A stretch of 64,000 nt of DNA, taken from the NCBI RefSeq assembly GCF_027533645.1, contig NZ_JAQAGY010000003.1:62001-126000 (forward strand), written 5' to 3'. Of this stretch, positions 19,063 through 27,354 are shown piece after piece; the stretch's first letter is position 1; each line of letters starts with the position of its first letter. The position numbers were made by a program, and so were the translations under genes. The stretch comes from Paenibacillus caseinilyticus (GTDB taxonomy: Bacteria; Bacillota; Bacilli; Paenibacillales; NBRC-103111). A model generated the notes under the pieces. It saw only the letters and a program-made list of their open reading frames with translations. It made no database searches and had not been told where the DNA came from.

Positions 19063-19791
19063 ATGGATGAAAACCTGTATCTCAAACGCACGATTGTCAA
19101 AGAACTGGTACCCTCCGCCTTCCTCGACGCCCCGAGGCCGCTGCGGATCTACCTCCCGCCCGGCTATAACGAGCTGCTCTCCTACCCGGTGGTCTACTGC
19201 CAGGATGGAGAGGATTTCTTTAATTTCGGGCGTATCGCCACAACCATGAACCGGCTGATCTATGACGACAACGTCGAACCGGCCATCATCGTGGGCGTGG
19301 ACGTGGACAAATCCGTCCGTACCGCGGAATATGCGCCCGAGGGGGACCGCTTCGCCGCTTACTGCCGCTTCTTTGCGGAGGAGCTGCTGCCTTTCGTCGA
19401 AGAACGCTACCCCGTCCGAAGCTCCGCGGACGACCGGATCCTGGCCGGCGACTCCTTGGGAGGGACCGTCTCCCTTCATCTTGCCTTAGATTATCGTAGC
19501 CTGTTTTACCGGGTCCTATCCTTGTCTGGCGCATTTTTGGAGGGTACCCGAAGCCGCATAGAACAAGAACCGGATCTCTCCTGGCTGCAGATCGACATGG
19601 TGATCGGCACCGAAGAAACGGAGGTGACGACGGAGCGCGGCGCGTTCGATTTCCTGGAAGCCAACCGGCAGGCGCAGGGGCTCCTCGAGGCCAGGGGTGC
19701 CAAGCTGCATTATGAGGAAAAGCCGGGCCGCCATGTCTGGGGACTGTGGCAGCAAGAGCTGCCGGCTATGCTCAAGCGCATGATGGATTAG
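19063..19791 (+). CDS. Alpha/beta-hydrolase esterase (esterase D/Fes-like)
   Basis: 242 residues of the enterochelin-esterase-like family (PF00756). The fold begins with 'LRIYLPPGY' (about 27-35) and 'YPVVYCQDGEDFF'. The nucleophile serine is in 'LAGDSLGGTVSLH' (about 128-140), and the catalytic histidine is in 'KPGRHVWGLWQQELP' near the C terminus. No signal peptide is present, so it is cytoplasmic. Substrates in this family range from ferric-siderophore esters to carbohydrate esters, and I cannot choose. AAAGGAG precedes the ATG. The gene diverges from the pdh operon and ends at a strong hairpin. Confidence 0.85.
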   Translation: MDENLYLKRTIVKELVPSAFLDAPRPLRIYLPPGYNELLSYPVVYCQDGEDFFNFGRIATTMNRLIYDDNVEPAIIVGVDVDKSVRTAEYAPEGDRFAAYCRFFAEELLPFVEERYPVRSSADDRILAGDSLGGTVSLHLALDYRSLFYRVLSLSGAFLEGTRSRIEQEPDLSWLQIDMVIGTEETEVTTERGAFDFLEANRQAQGLLEARGAKLHYEEKPGRHVWGLWQQELPAMLKRMMD

Positions 19792-19894
19792 CCGACGCTC
19801 GCACCCGGGCACAAGCAACGCGAGGTATGTAGGCAGACAACGGCCCCCGGCACGTTGACTTAGAGGGCTTGCAGGCCTGTGGATAAAAGCGAGA

Positions 19895-19924
19895 AACAGC
19901 CCGGCCATCGATGGCCGGGCTGTT
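19895..19924 (+). terminator. Strong palindromic terminator after the esterase gene
   Basis: A fully palindromic stem (AACAGCCCGGCCA with its complement around a TCGA loop) is followed by TTGTTGT. Because the flanks are not a pure T run it may also act as a bidirectional transcript end. Confidence 0.7.
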
Positions 19925-20040
19925 GTTGTATCGACAGAGCCATATGCTCACGCCAATGGCAGAGCGGCCTTCACTGAGCGTAATGGATGATGGAACGGCG
20001 CTGTTTTGCTTGCGGAGCGCCAACCCGTGCAGCGGTGCGG

Positions 20041-20312
20041 CATACGGAAGCGGGCGGCGGCTTCAGCCATGCCCCCCGGCAGTCCGCTTGCCGCGCGATC
20101 CCGTACCGCTTGCGAAGCTCCGCGGCCATCTCCCGCACGGCGGCCGCCTCCGGCATACGGAAGCGGGCGGAAGCTCACGCCATCCCTCCGGCAGTCCGCC
20201 TACCGCGCGATCCCGTACCGCTTGCGAAGCTCCGCGGCCATCTCCCGCACGGCGGCCGCCTCCGGCATACGGAAGCGGGCGGCGGCTTCAGCCATGCCCT
20301 CCGGCGTCTGCC
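20041..20312. repeat. 112-113-base tandem repeat covering the 3' end of lipL
   Basis: The sequence starting CATACGGAAGCGGGCGG occurs at 20041, 20154 and 20266, giving two full units and a partial third. The third and part of the second unit code for the C-terminal helix of the LipL protein; the first lies past the stop. Units differ at few positions. One difference decides the stop: TAG at 20200 in the middle unit, CAA in the leftmost. Confidence 0.9.
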
Positions 20313-21087
20313 GGGCGCGGATGACGCGCTTCACCGCTTCGGTGAAGCGCTCCGCCCCGCGGCCTGCCGGCTCGCCGGCGCCGAGGCCCGTAAGCTCCTG
20401 CAGCGAAGCCATGCTTCCCTCGGCCACGTCCGGATGGCCGAGACCCGCCCGGCCGGCGGCCGCGCGGTCGTAGAAGCCCCGGGCGAGCCGGGCCATCTCC
20501 GTGCCCGAGCCCTCCACAATGACGAAAGCCTGTACGACGTAAGCGTGCGCCTGCCTCCGCTGTGCGATGCCGCAGAATTTGCGCCCCCCGATAGAAAGAT
20601 CGAAGTCACCCGGACAATAGGCTCCGAGGATCTCCCCTTTCTCCACGCGGCACCCGGTCTCCCGAAGCGCTTCGGCCAGGAGCAGGTACATCCGCTCAAA
20701 GTCATCGCGGAAGTCGATCTCCCCCGCCCGGCGCTTCGGCAGGATCAACGAGACGTTGACGACCCCCGGATCCAGCGGCACCGCGGCACCGCCCGAATTG
20801 CGCACGACGGCCGAATAGCCCTGCCCCTCTAACCAGGATGCGGCCTCCGCCGCTCCCGGCAGCCGCGAATCCCGCAGGCCCATGACGAAGCCCTTCGGAT
20901 GCCGCCACAGGTGGCACAACGGGGCTCCCCCCTCACCTACGTGCCTGCACAGCAGCTCCTCCAGCGCGAAGTGATACAGCACATCGCTCTCCTGCAGCTC
21001 CTTCGTCCGGTCGAGGAGCAGCAGCTCCGGCCATCCGAGTCCCCCGTCTCCTCCTGCAGGCCGTTCATCCGCAAGCTCTTCTTTCAT
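20200..21087 (-). CDS. lipL: LipL-type octanoyl-[GcvH]:protein N-octanoyltransferase
   Basis: 295 residues, slightly longer than Bacillus LipL. The LplA/LipB fold is visible: 'CHLWRHPKGFVMGLRDSRLPG' as start of the sheet, 'VVRNSGGAAVPLDPGVVN' for the substrate loop, and 'LGAYCPGDFDLSIGGRKFCG' with the nucleophilic cysteine and the conserved lysine. LipL moves octanoyl from GcvH to E2 subunits such as PdhC, in the lipoate pathway. Its place near the pdh operon fits. The C-terminal helix lies in a tandemly repeated DNA stretch, so its exact end could vary between strains. No partner lipoate gene is adjacent. Confidence 0.88.
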   Translation of the reverse strand: MKEELADERPAGGDGGLGWPELLLLDRTKELQESDVLYHFALEELLCRHVGEGGAPLCHLWRHPKGFVMGLRDSRLPGAAEAASWLEGQGYSAVVRNSGGAAVPLDPGVVNVSLILPKRRAGEIDFRDDFERMYLLLAEALRETGCRVEKGEILGAYCPGDFDLSIGGRKFCGIAQRRQAHAYVVQAFVIVEGSGTEMARLARGFYDRAAAGRAGLGHPDVAEGSMASLQELTGLGAGEPAGRGAERFTEAVKRVIRARQTPEGMAEAAARFRMPEAAAVREMAAELRKRYGIAR

Positions 21088-21314
21088 CCCATTTCCCGCC
21101 CTTTACACCAAGGTGCCCGGCTTAACCGCCTGCACGCTCGCTTTTTGTCCCCCATTGTACGAGGTGAAGGCCTTGCGATGCAAGACCCGGCCTGCTGTCC
21201 AGGCCATATAGCACAAAGAAGACCCTCTGCCGAGAGCCTTCCGTCCTGAGTCATTCCCTACCTGGTTCCTGTCTGCCCAGACGGTTCCATCTTGCTGCCG
21301 GGCTGAGCCGGGAT

Positions 21315-21929
21315 TCAGGATTCCCGCTGGGAGGCCGCACCTTCCCCGCTCTGCAGCCCCTCGATGCTCTCGATCACCGGCTGCCCCCAAGGGGCCGACT
21401 TGACCCGGACCGTCAGATGAGCGGCCTGCTTCTCCAGTGCCTTCCCCGTTCCCTCCGGCACGTAATACCGCTCGATTCCGTAGCGGACGGAGAAGTTCTC
21501 ATGAAAGCTCTCATTGAAGTTCTCATCAGAGCTGTTCCCATTGCCCTTCACCCAGCCGTACTGCACGATTCCCTTCAAAGCGGTCTCGCCTGCGGCAAGC
21601 GCAGGTTTCGACCTGTACGCCGCCACCGGCACCGAGATCCCGTCCGAGCCCGGCTTCACGACGACATAGGCTGTGTCTCCCCGCTTCGGCGGCTCTGCCT
21701 CTTTCCACAGAGTCCCCTCCAGCCGGCTGATCTCGTAGCTTAAGGTGACATAATCGCCGTAGAAGATATCCCTCGGATCGACCGGCACCGTACGAAGACG
21801 CAGTTCCTGGCCGTACCAGCCCACCGCATAGTAGGAGAGGGCGATTCCCGCGAGGACCAGCGCCTGCGCCGCGGTGAAGGCGATGATCCACAGCCGGCGC
21901 GCCCGGCCCTGCACCTTGTTAACCGGCAT
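21315..21929 (-). CDS. GDYXXLXY-family membrane-anchored protein
   Basis: 204 residues. There is one N-terminal membrane segment (about 13-36), then the signature 'PVDPRDIFYGDYVTLSYEI' (about 50-68) that names the GDYXXLXY family (PF14345). A second conserved part is 'Y.VPEGTGKALE', followed by a beta strand. Function is unknown; the family almost always occurs next to a DUF2157 membrane protein, as here. The start overlaps the DUF2157 gene by 11 bases and has AAAGGAGGGG before it. Confidence 0.9.
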   Translation of the reverse strand: MPVNKVQGRARRLWIIAFTAAQALVLAGIALSYYAVGWYGQELRLRTVPVDPRDIFYGDYVTLSYEISRLEGTLWKEAEPPKRGDTAYVVVKPGSDGISVPVAAYRSKPALAAGETALKGIVQYGWVKGNGNSSDENFNESFHENFSVRYGIERYYVPEGTGKALEKQAAHLTVRVKSAPWGQPVIESIEGLQSGEGAASQRES

Positions 21930-23148
21930 CGGAATCCCCTCCTTTCGCTTCGTCTAAGATTTGGTTCTTCCGCCGGTTGAGGAACCAGCCCAGTGCGAGC
22001 AGAATCAGTCCGCCCAGAATGAAGAACAGCGATTTGTCCATAAAGTCCCACGTCAGCTTGCCATAAGCCACCAGCGTGCTGCAGATGAAGAGCAGTGTGC
22101 CAAAATTGATTTTGAAACGGAATTCCTCCGCATAGCCCCTCCAGAGAACGTAGAAGGAAAAGAAGAATAGCGCGAGCAGGTACAATACTCCATGCCCGGA
22201 AGGAAGATACACGTAAGGCACGAGCAGTATCCACTCGAACGCGCTGGAGGCCCGATTCTGGCGGAATTTGCCTGCAAGCGACACCGCCAGTACCAGAATG
22301 AGCGCCGGCACGTAATACTGTGGCTCCGCCCTAAGCTCCTCCAGCATGCGGCCGTCCCATTCGGACTGGAACAGCGCCATGAAGACGGCAAAGCCGTAAG
22401 CGGCTGCCAGCGGGGCGGTCTGCAGCGCGTAGCCGCCCTCCCTTTGGCGCAGCCAGTCCCCCGCCGCATAGAGCGCCATGGCCGGAACGAACATCCAAAG
22501 GAAGGAGAGGTCTTCGGAGACGGCCCACATCAGCGAGTGCACCGTCCAGCTGAGAGCGCCGCACCACGTCAGCAGGGCGCTGTTCCACTTCATCACGGGC
22601 ACATACAATGCGGCGGCCATCAAGAGGAAGGCCGCGTAGCTGAACCCGCTGAACTGCGACACGCTGTACCACTGGGCGATATCGAACAGCAGCAGGGCGA
22701 GAAGGGCGAGGTACCGGGAGCGGTACAAATAGGCAGCCGCAGCCCCCGCCAGAGCCCATAGTATGAACGAACCGGCGTGATGAGCGACGAGGTGGAACAT
22801 CTGGCCGACGAGGATGATTCCTCCCCCGAACGTCATGACGCCAAGGCCGGCCAAGGCCGTAGCGAGCTTCTCCTGTCCCCGGCGGCGCAGTACTTCGGCC
22901 GATGTATAGAAGCCTCCCATGAACACCATAAGGATGAACAGCCTAAGCAGCTCCGGCAGCTCCTGCCAGTTCGCCGCAATGAAACTCAATATGCCGAGGC
23001 CGACGAGAATACTGCCCAATATGGGCAGCAAACCTGCGGCATGGCGTTTATCCTGATAGAGCGCCAGAATTCGGCTGGCCTGCTCCCTTGTGACGATCCC
23101 CTGCTCCACCCACTGCGGGGCTTCCTTCTCCACCCACTTGCGGCTCAT
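21919..23148 (-). CDS. DUF2157 multi-pass membrane protein
   Basis: 409 residues. A soluble N-terminal helix region (1-35, 'EAPQWVEQGIVTREQASRI') matches DUF2157, followed by 10-12 hydrophobic segments with short loops. 'VGLGILSFIAANWQELP' is the family's conserved first membrane turn. The biochemical role is unknown. It is translationally linked with the downstream GDYXXLXY protein, and both are likely one membrane complex. Confidence 0.9.
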   Translation of the reverse strand: MSRKWVEKEAPQWVEQGIVTREQASRILALYQDKRHAAGLLPILGSILVGLGILSFIAANWQELPELLRLFILMVFMGGFYTSAEVLRRRGQEKLATALAGLGVMTFGGGIILVGQMFHLVAHHAGSFILWALAGAAAAYLYRSRYLALLALLLFDIAQWYSVSQFSGFSYAAFLLMAAALYVPVMKWNSALLTWCGALSWTVHSLMWAVSEDLSFLWMFVPAMALYAAGDWLRQREGGYALQTAPLAAAYGFAVFMALFQSEWDGRMLEELRAEPQYYVPALILVLAVSLAGKFRQNRASSAFEWILLVPYVYLPSGHGVLYLLALFFFSFYVLWRGYAEEFRFKINFGTLLFICSTLVAYGKLTWDFMDKSLFFILGGLILLALGWFLNRRKNQILDEAKGGDSDAG

Positions 23149-23427
23149 GGTCCACTCACCTCTTGTCCCCTGCGCCTATGGAGAGGCGGCAGGCATCTTC
23201 TTGTTTTCAGTATATCCGCCGGCCTGATCAGTACCAAGTACTAACTTTCCCTAGTACCCCGCCAGCCGCCCCCGGGGGCGTGCTTTTCTGCTTGCTCCAA
23301 GACAAAGTTCCTAACCGAATTGCCCGTTTCCGGGCATCCCTCCTTATTTCTATTTACCCCGGCCTCCCTTATAATAATAAGTATTCCGTCCTCCCTGCAG
23401 GACGACCCGGAGGGATGAAGCTTTACC
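23149..23427. promoter_or_regulatory. Divergent promoter region of DUF2157 and phosphoesterase genes
   Basis: Contains a TATAAT at 23370-23375 on the plus strand that could serve the phosphoesterase gene, but no good -35 at the right spacing. A small GCCCG hairpin lies near 23322-23336. No gene seen. Confidence 0.35.
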
Positions 23428-24498
23428 ATGATATCCAGACGCCTCTTTGTCAAACAGATGCTTGCTTTCCTCGCTATGGCCGCCGGCAGCGGCGCCTCCG
23501 CGGTGCGCGTGTTCGGCCCGGGCTCCGAAAAGGATACCGTTCCTCACGCAGAAGCCGCCGGCGCTCCTGCGGAAGACCCCGCCGGGCCTTCCCAGCCGCT
23601 CCTGTCCCTGTTCCTGCTCAGCGACCTCCATCTCTCGGCTGTCGATCCGTCCATGGCGGATAAGCTTCACCTGGCTCTTCAGGATATCACCGGCTTCGAT
23701 TCCAAAGTGGATGCGATCATACTCGGGGGCGACCTGACCGATTTCGGGCGTACCATCGAATACGAGCAGCTGCGCAAAGTGCTCGGCAGCTACAAGCTGC
23801 CTCCCGTATACGGCAATATGGGCAACCACGATTACTACGATGTCTGGCTGACGCCCGAGGGCGCTTTCTCTACCGAAACAGTGCCGAACGGCAAGACCGA
23901 TGCCATGGCCCGCGCGCGGTTCCAGCAGTTTTTCGGCGGCCAGCCGAAGCCTCACCGGGACGTATGGATCGGGGGCAACCACCTGATCCTGCTGTCCCAA
24001 GAGGCGTATGTGCAGGAGCGCCCCGATGTCGGCGAAGGGGCCTGGTATTCCGACGAGCAGCTCGCCTGGTTCGAGGAAGTGATGAAGACGCACACGTACA
24101 GCCAGCCGGCCTTTGTCTTCATCCATCAGCCGCTGCCGGATCCCGGTATGGACGGGGGGACCCACCGCCTGATCCGGGCCAAGCGCTTCCGCGAGATTCT
24201 GGCGCCTTATCCCAATGTATTCGTCTTCTCGGGTCATACGCACCGGAATTTCATCGGGGAGGATCATTATAACCGGCAGAATACGTTCCACTGGTTCACC
24301 AACGCCTCCGTCGGCAAAACGCGGGCCAAGCCGGGCGGAGCGCCCGGCTCCCAAGTCCAGGGGATGCACGTGCAGCTCTTCTCGGATCAAGTCGTGGTCA
24401 GAGGCCGGGAATTCACGAACCGAAGCTGGATCGACGGCGCCTCGTGGACCGTCCCCCTGTCCCGGCCCGGGGTCCCCGCAGCCCAGTCCAAAGCTTAA
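23428..24498 (+). CDS. Exported calcineurin-like metallophosphoesterase (Tat signal)
   Basis: 356 residues. The N terminus 'MISRRLFVKQML' has the twin-arginine consensus S-R-R-x-F-x-K, so export by Tat as a folded metal-loaded enzyme is likely. The dimetal phosphoesterase motifs follow in order: 'LSDLHLS' (D-x-H), 'GGDLTDFG' (GDxxD), 'GNMGNHDYY' (GNHD), a histidine in 'FIHQPLPDP', and 'FSGHTHRN' (GHxH). The final part is a small beta domain. Substrate unknown; family members act on phosphodiesters, cell-wall or extracellular phosphate esters. GGAGGG precedes the ATG by 12 bases. Confidence 0.9.
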   Translation: MISRRLFVKQMLAFLAMAAGSGASAVRVFGPGSEKDTVPHAEAAGAPAEDPAGPSQPLLSLFLLSDLHLSAVDPSMADKLHLALQDITGFDSKVDAIILGGDLTDFGRTIEYEQLRKVLGSYKLPPVYGNMGNHDYYDVWLTPEGAFSTETVPNGKTDAMARARFQQFFGGQPKPHRDVWIGGNHLILLSQEAYVQERPDVGEGAWYSDEQLAWFEEVMKTHTYSQPAFVFIHQPLPDPGMDGGTHRLIRAKRFREILAPYPNVFVFSGHTHRNFIGEDHYNRQNTFHWFTNASVGKTRAKPGGAPGSQVQGMHVQLFSDQVVVRGREFTNRSWIDGASWTVPLSRPGVPAAQSKA

Positions 24499-24733
24499 GG
24501 CCCAAGGGTCCCGCTCCCCCATGCGTTTCACCGCCGCCCCGAACGGGTAATGAACCGGTTGGAGAGATCGAGCGCGATCGTAGTGCGGTCCGGCATAGAC
24601 GGATATCCAAATAAGCCAAGAGAACAAGCCCGAACCGCGGACTGCTATCTTGGCTTATGGCGCGGGCGGGCCCGAAGGAGACCCTTGCCCGCTAGTACGC
24701 TGTCACATCTGCTAACTTTTAACTCCTCTTGCT

Positions 24734-25561
24734 TCATTTCATCTTGTCATAACTTGAAGAGGTCTCGAGATGGATGAACTGCAGCTTGGCCGCTTCCTTC
24801 GCATCCCCCGCCTTCGACCTGGACGAGACGGCGAATACCGCAAGACCTTTGCTCTGGTACTGGCGGACAAGCTCCACGCGCTTGGCTGTCCACTCATCCT
24901 GGCGCCACTCTCCGCGCCAATCCTCCCACAGGAAGCCCTGGATGTACGGAGCCGCGAGCGGAAGCGAGTCGAAAGCGCGGTTCTGGATCAGTGACAAACC
25001 GGCGAAACGGGTGTGAATCTCGCCCAGGAAGGTTACATAGGCCTTGCGCATTTGCTCTCTTGTGAGCCGATCCGGTATATATTCGTCAATATCTCCGACC
25101 GTGTCCAGGAAGAGGACAGGGAATCCTTTGTCCACCATGAGGCCGATTTCATCCAAGAGCACCTTGCGGTATGCCGGCTGCCGCAGATCCATCAGATAGG
25201 AATCCCAAGCTTTGAAATGGACGCGTGCCCCGTTCCGGAGCAAAAAATGCCCGGGCTTCAACTGATCCATCCGTATGCGGTTCCAAGCCGGCGATTCCAT
25301 TACGCTCAGGTAGGCGGCGGGCAGCGTACCCGCTTTTTTCAGTGCGGCAATCTGTACAGACGTATAGTGCTGGGGCTCTATCACCGCCATCCCGTACTTC
25401 CGCAGGGAGGCCAGTGCGGACGCCGTCGGCTCCGCGTAGTAGATCTGATACGTTTTGATCTGCTGCAGAGGGCCCTTGGCCTGCGCCAGGCCGTTCCACA
25501 GCTGGAAGAATGCGGTCCCCACACACAAGGCAGTGACAGCGGCAAGTCCTTTGAACTTCAT
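24734..25561 (-). CDS. Exported GH114-type glycoside hydrolase (alpha-1,4-polygalactosaminidase-like)
   Basis: 275 residues with a Sec signal ending near 'GLAQA-KG' (about 28). The mature part is a TIM barrel of the GH114/DUF297 type: 'YQIYYAEPTASAL', 'GMAVIEPQHYT', 'SYLMDLRQPAYRKVLLDEI', and 'FPVLFLDTVGDIDEY', where the aspartates are expected catalytic residues. GH114 enzymes cleave alpha-1,4-linked galactosamine polymers, and the hydrolase domain of Pseudomonas PelA is related. The gene diverges from the pel operon with 137 bases between starts. Because the PelA protein of this locus lacks a hydrolase domain, this enzyme is a good candidate to trim or degrade Pel. That assignment is inference. 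Confidence 0.8.
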   Translation of the reverse strand: MKFKGLAAVTALCVGTAFFQLWNGLAQAKGPLQQIKTYQIYYAEPTASALASLRKYGMAVIEPQHYTSVQIAALKKAGTLPAAYLSVMESPAWNRIRMDQLKPGHFLLRNGARVHFKAWDSYLMDLRQPAYRKVLLDEIGLMVDKGFPVLFLDTVGDIDEYIPDRLTREQMRKAYVTFLGEIHTRFAGLSLIQNRAFDSLPLAAPYIQGFLWEDWRGEWRQDEWTAKRVELVRQYQSKGLAVFAVSSRSKAGDAKEAAKLQFIHLETSSSYDKMK

Positions 25562-25624
25562 GGCGGTTCCTTCTTTCAGGTAGTTTACGGATAAGGGCGG
25601 CCGCCGTTATCAATATTATAGAGT

Positions 25625-25638
25625 GAACAATCTTGTTC
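25625..25638. promoter_or_regulatory. Inverted repeat in the divergent GH114/pel promoter region
   Basis: GAACAA-TC-TTGTTC lies between the GH114 gene and the pel operon, just downstream of a TATTAT box. It could be an operator controlling one or both directions. Confidence 0.45.
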
Positions 25639-25698
25639 GCTGCGGTGAAGGGAGCTGTGCACACCGCACAGATTCATTGGGATAAGGAGGGCATACGT

Positions 25699-26100
25699 AT
25701 GAACCGTTTGGCCCTGATTGACGACGATACCGTGCTGCTGTCCGTCCTTAAGGAAGTGTTCGAGCTTCGCGGCTTGCAGGTAACGGCGTACAGCGACCCC
25801 CTCCTGGCACGCGAGGAGCTCCCTGCCGATCCGCCTCACGCCGTTCTTACCGATGGTCTGATGCCGGGTCTTGACGGCTTCGAGCTCTGCCAACAACTGC
25901 GCGGGATGGAGGGCTTCGGACGCACCCCTATCTTCATTATGAGCGCCAAGCATTCCATCGCCGAATTGTCCAAGGCCATGATGGCGGGCGCGGACGAATA
26001 TATCGTGAAGCCCTTCCCGCCCGAAGAGCTTCTGAAGAAGCTGATCTCCACCTACGACAAAAAGAACAACCCCGTCCGAATCAAATCCGGCGAAGGGTAA
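25699..26100 (+). CDS. Stand-alone response-regulator receiver, first gene of the pel operon
   Basis: 133 residues made of a single receiver domain with no output domain. The acidic pocket D8-D10, phospho-acceptor D52 in 'VLTDGLMPGLDG', switch serine S82 in 'FIMSAK' and lysine K104 in 'YIVKPF' are all present, so it should be phosphorylatable. The start is the ATG at 25699, with AAGGAGGG seven bases before it; a longer frame begins at a TTG inside the upstream inverted repeat. It ends 15 bases before PelD. It may signal to PelD or another pel protein by direct contact. Its cognate kinase is not evident: the nearest kinase, after the operon, lacks its histidine. Confidence 0.9.
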   Translation: MNRLALIDDDTVLLSVLKEVFELRGLQVTAYSDPLLAREELPADPPHAVLTDGLMPGLDGFELCQQLRGMEGFGRTPIFIMSAKHSIAELSKAMMAGADEYIVKPFPPEELLKKLISTYDKKNNPVRIKSGEG

Positions 26101-26115
26101 TGGAGGAATCCCCCT

Positions 26116-27354
26116 TTGATCTACACACAGGAACGCCGATGGATTCCCTGGGTGGAGCTTGCCGCCCTGTTCCTCTTGCTTGCGGCGGCATCGTACGGAG
26201 GGCCGGTCCGCTTCACGGCATGGACCCCCAATCCGCTCTTGTTCGCGGTCCTCTACTTTGCCCTGCGCTACGGCACCCGGCTCGGCCTGCCTGCGGCGGC
26301 GGGAGCCGCCTTGCTCCATCTCTGGGAGTACAGCCGGTCGGGCCGGGATCCGTACTTCCTCTTCAACCAGTGGAGCGAATACCAGTGGCTGGCCGTATAT
26401 GCCGGGCTGGCTCTCTTCGTCGGGCATTACTCCTCCAACCAGCGCTACCGGTACCGCAGACTCGCCGAAGAGCATGAAGACCTCCAGGACCGGATGGAGA
26501 CAATGGAGAAAAGCTACAGCGATCTCACGCGGGTCAAGGACGCGTTGGAGAACCGGATCGTGGGAGCCCAAGAGAGCTTGTTCACCCTCTACAAGATGGC
26601 CAGGGCCTTGGACTCCGACGACCCGGAGATGATCTTCACCGACGCGGTCCGTCTGTTCCGCGAATTGATCCATGCCGAGTCCGTCGTCATCTACCGGATC
26701 GATCCGACCGGGAAGGTGCTGCGCCTGAAGGTAACGTACGGCACCCATCCGGGGGACTATCCCGGATCCGTGTTTCTGGAGAATCCCTCCTTGTACCGCC
26801 GCGTGTGCGAGAGCCGGCTCATCCAGCTGCGGGACGCTGCCGATCCCCCGGAAGACCCGCTGATGGCAGGTCCCATCCTGGGGGAAGAAGAGGAGCTTAT
26901 AGGCATTATCGGCCTGAGCGGGCTTGATTTTAAGACACTGAATAAAGCCACCGTGGATCTGTTCAAACTCATCCTCGTCTGGATGGGCGAGAGCTGTGTC
27001 AAAGCCTTCCGCGAAACCGCCAAGCGGAGGGGGGAACGCTACTTCCCGGACACCCTGATCCTGCGGCCCGAAGCATTCTACAACCGGCTCGAAGAGGAGA
27101 CGCTGCGGGCCTCCGATTTCTCGCAGAAGTTCACGCTCTTCCAGCTGCCGATCGACTTCGAAGGGATCGAGACGGATGAAGCCCTGCTGGAGATCGACGG
27201 ACTGCTGCGCCACACCTTGAGGAGCGACGATGTCTTAAGCTACGACGCCTTCCGCCGGGAGCTCCTGTTCCTGCTTCCGGCCACCGCGCCCGAGCTCCGG
27301 GAGCAGATCGAAGCGCGGATCCGAGGGCGGTTCGGGAAGGGAAGCCTCTCATGA
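26116..27354 (+). CDS. pelD: PelD-like c-di-GMP receptor for Pel export
   Basis: 412 residues from a TTG preceded by GGAGG. Order: about four membrane segments (10-115), a coiled coil (about 118-150), a GAF domain (about 150-290), and a C-terminal degenerate GGDEF domain (about 310-405). The active-site GGDEF is replaced by 'FRREL' before 'LLFLLP', so it cannot make c-di-GMP, but the inhibitory-site motif RxxD survives as RSDD (369-372) at the correct spacing. That is the hallmark of PelD, which binds c-di-GMP and switches on polymer synthesis. The next gene overlaps it by four bases. Confidence 0.9.
   Translation: MIYTQERRWIPWVELAALFLLLAAASYGGPVRFTAWTPNPLLFAVLYFALRYGTRLGLPAAAGAALLHLWEYSRSGRDPYFLFNQWSEYQWLAVYAGLALFVGHYSSNQRYRYRRLAEEHEDLQDRMETMEKSYSDLTRVKDALENRIVGAQESLFTLYKMARALDSDDPEMIFTDAVRLFRELIHAESVVIYRIDPTGKVLRLKVTYGTHPGDYPGSVFLENPSLYRRVCESRLIQLRDAADPPEDPLMAGPILGEEEELIGIIGLSGLDFKTLNKATVDLFKLILVWMGESCVKAFRETAKRRGERYFPDTLILRPEAFYNRLEEETLRASDFSQKFTLFQLPIDFEGIETDEALLEIDGLLRHTLRSDDVLSYDAFRRELLFLLPATAPELREQIEARIRGRFGKGSLS

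Noticed and set aside
20041-20312. CRISPR array
   Set aside because: The repeats are adjacent 112-113-base units without spacers and are part of the lipL gene.
25585-27213. 542-codon minus-strand ORF
   Set aside because: It is antisense to the receiver and pelD genes and has no recognisable domain.
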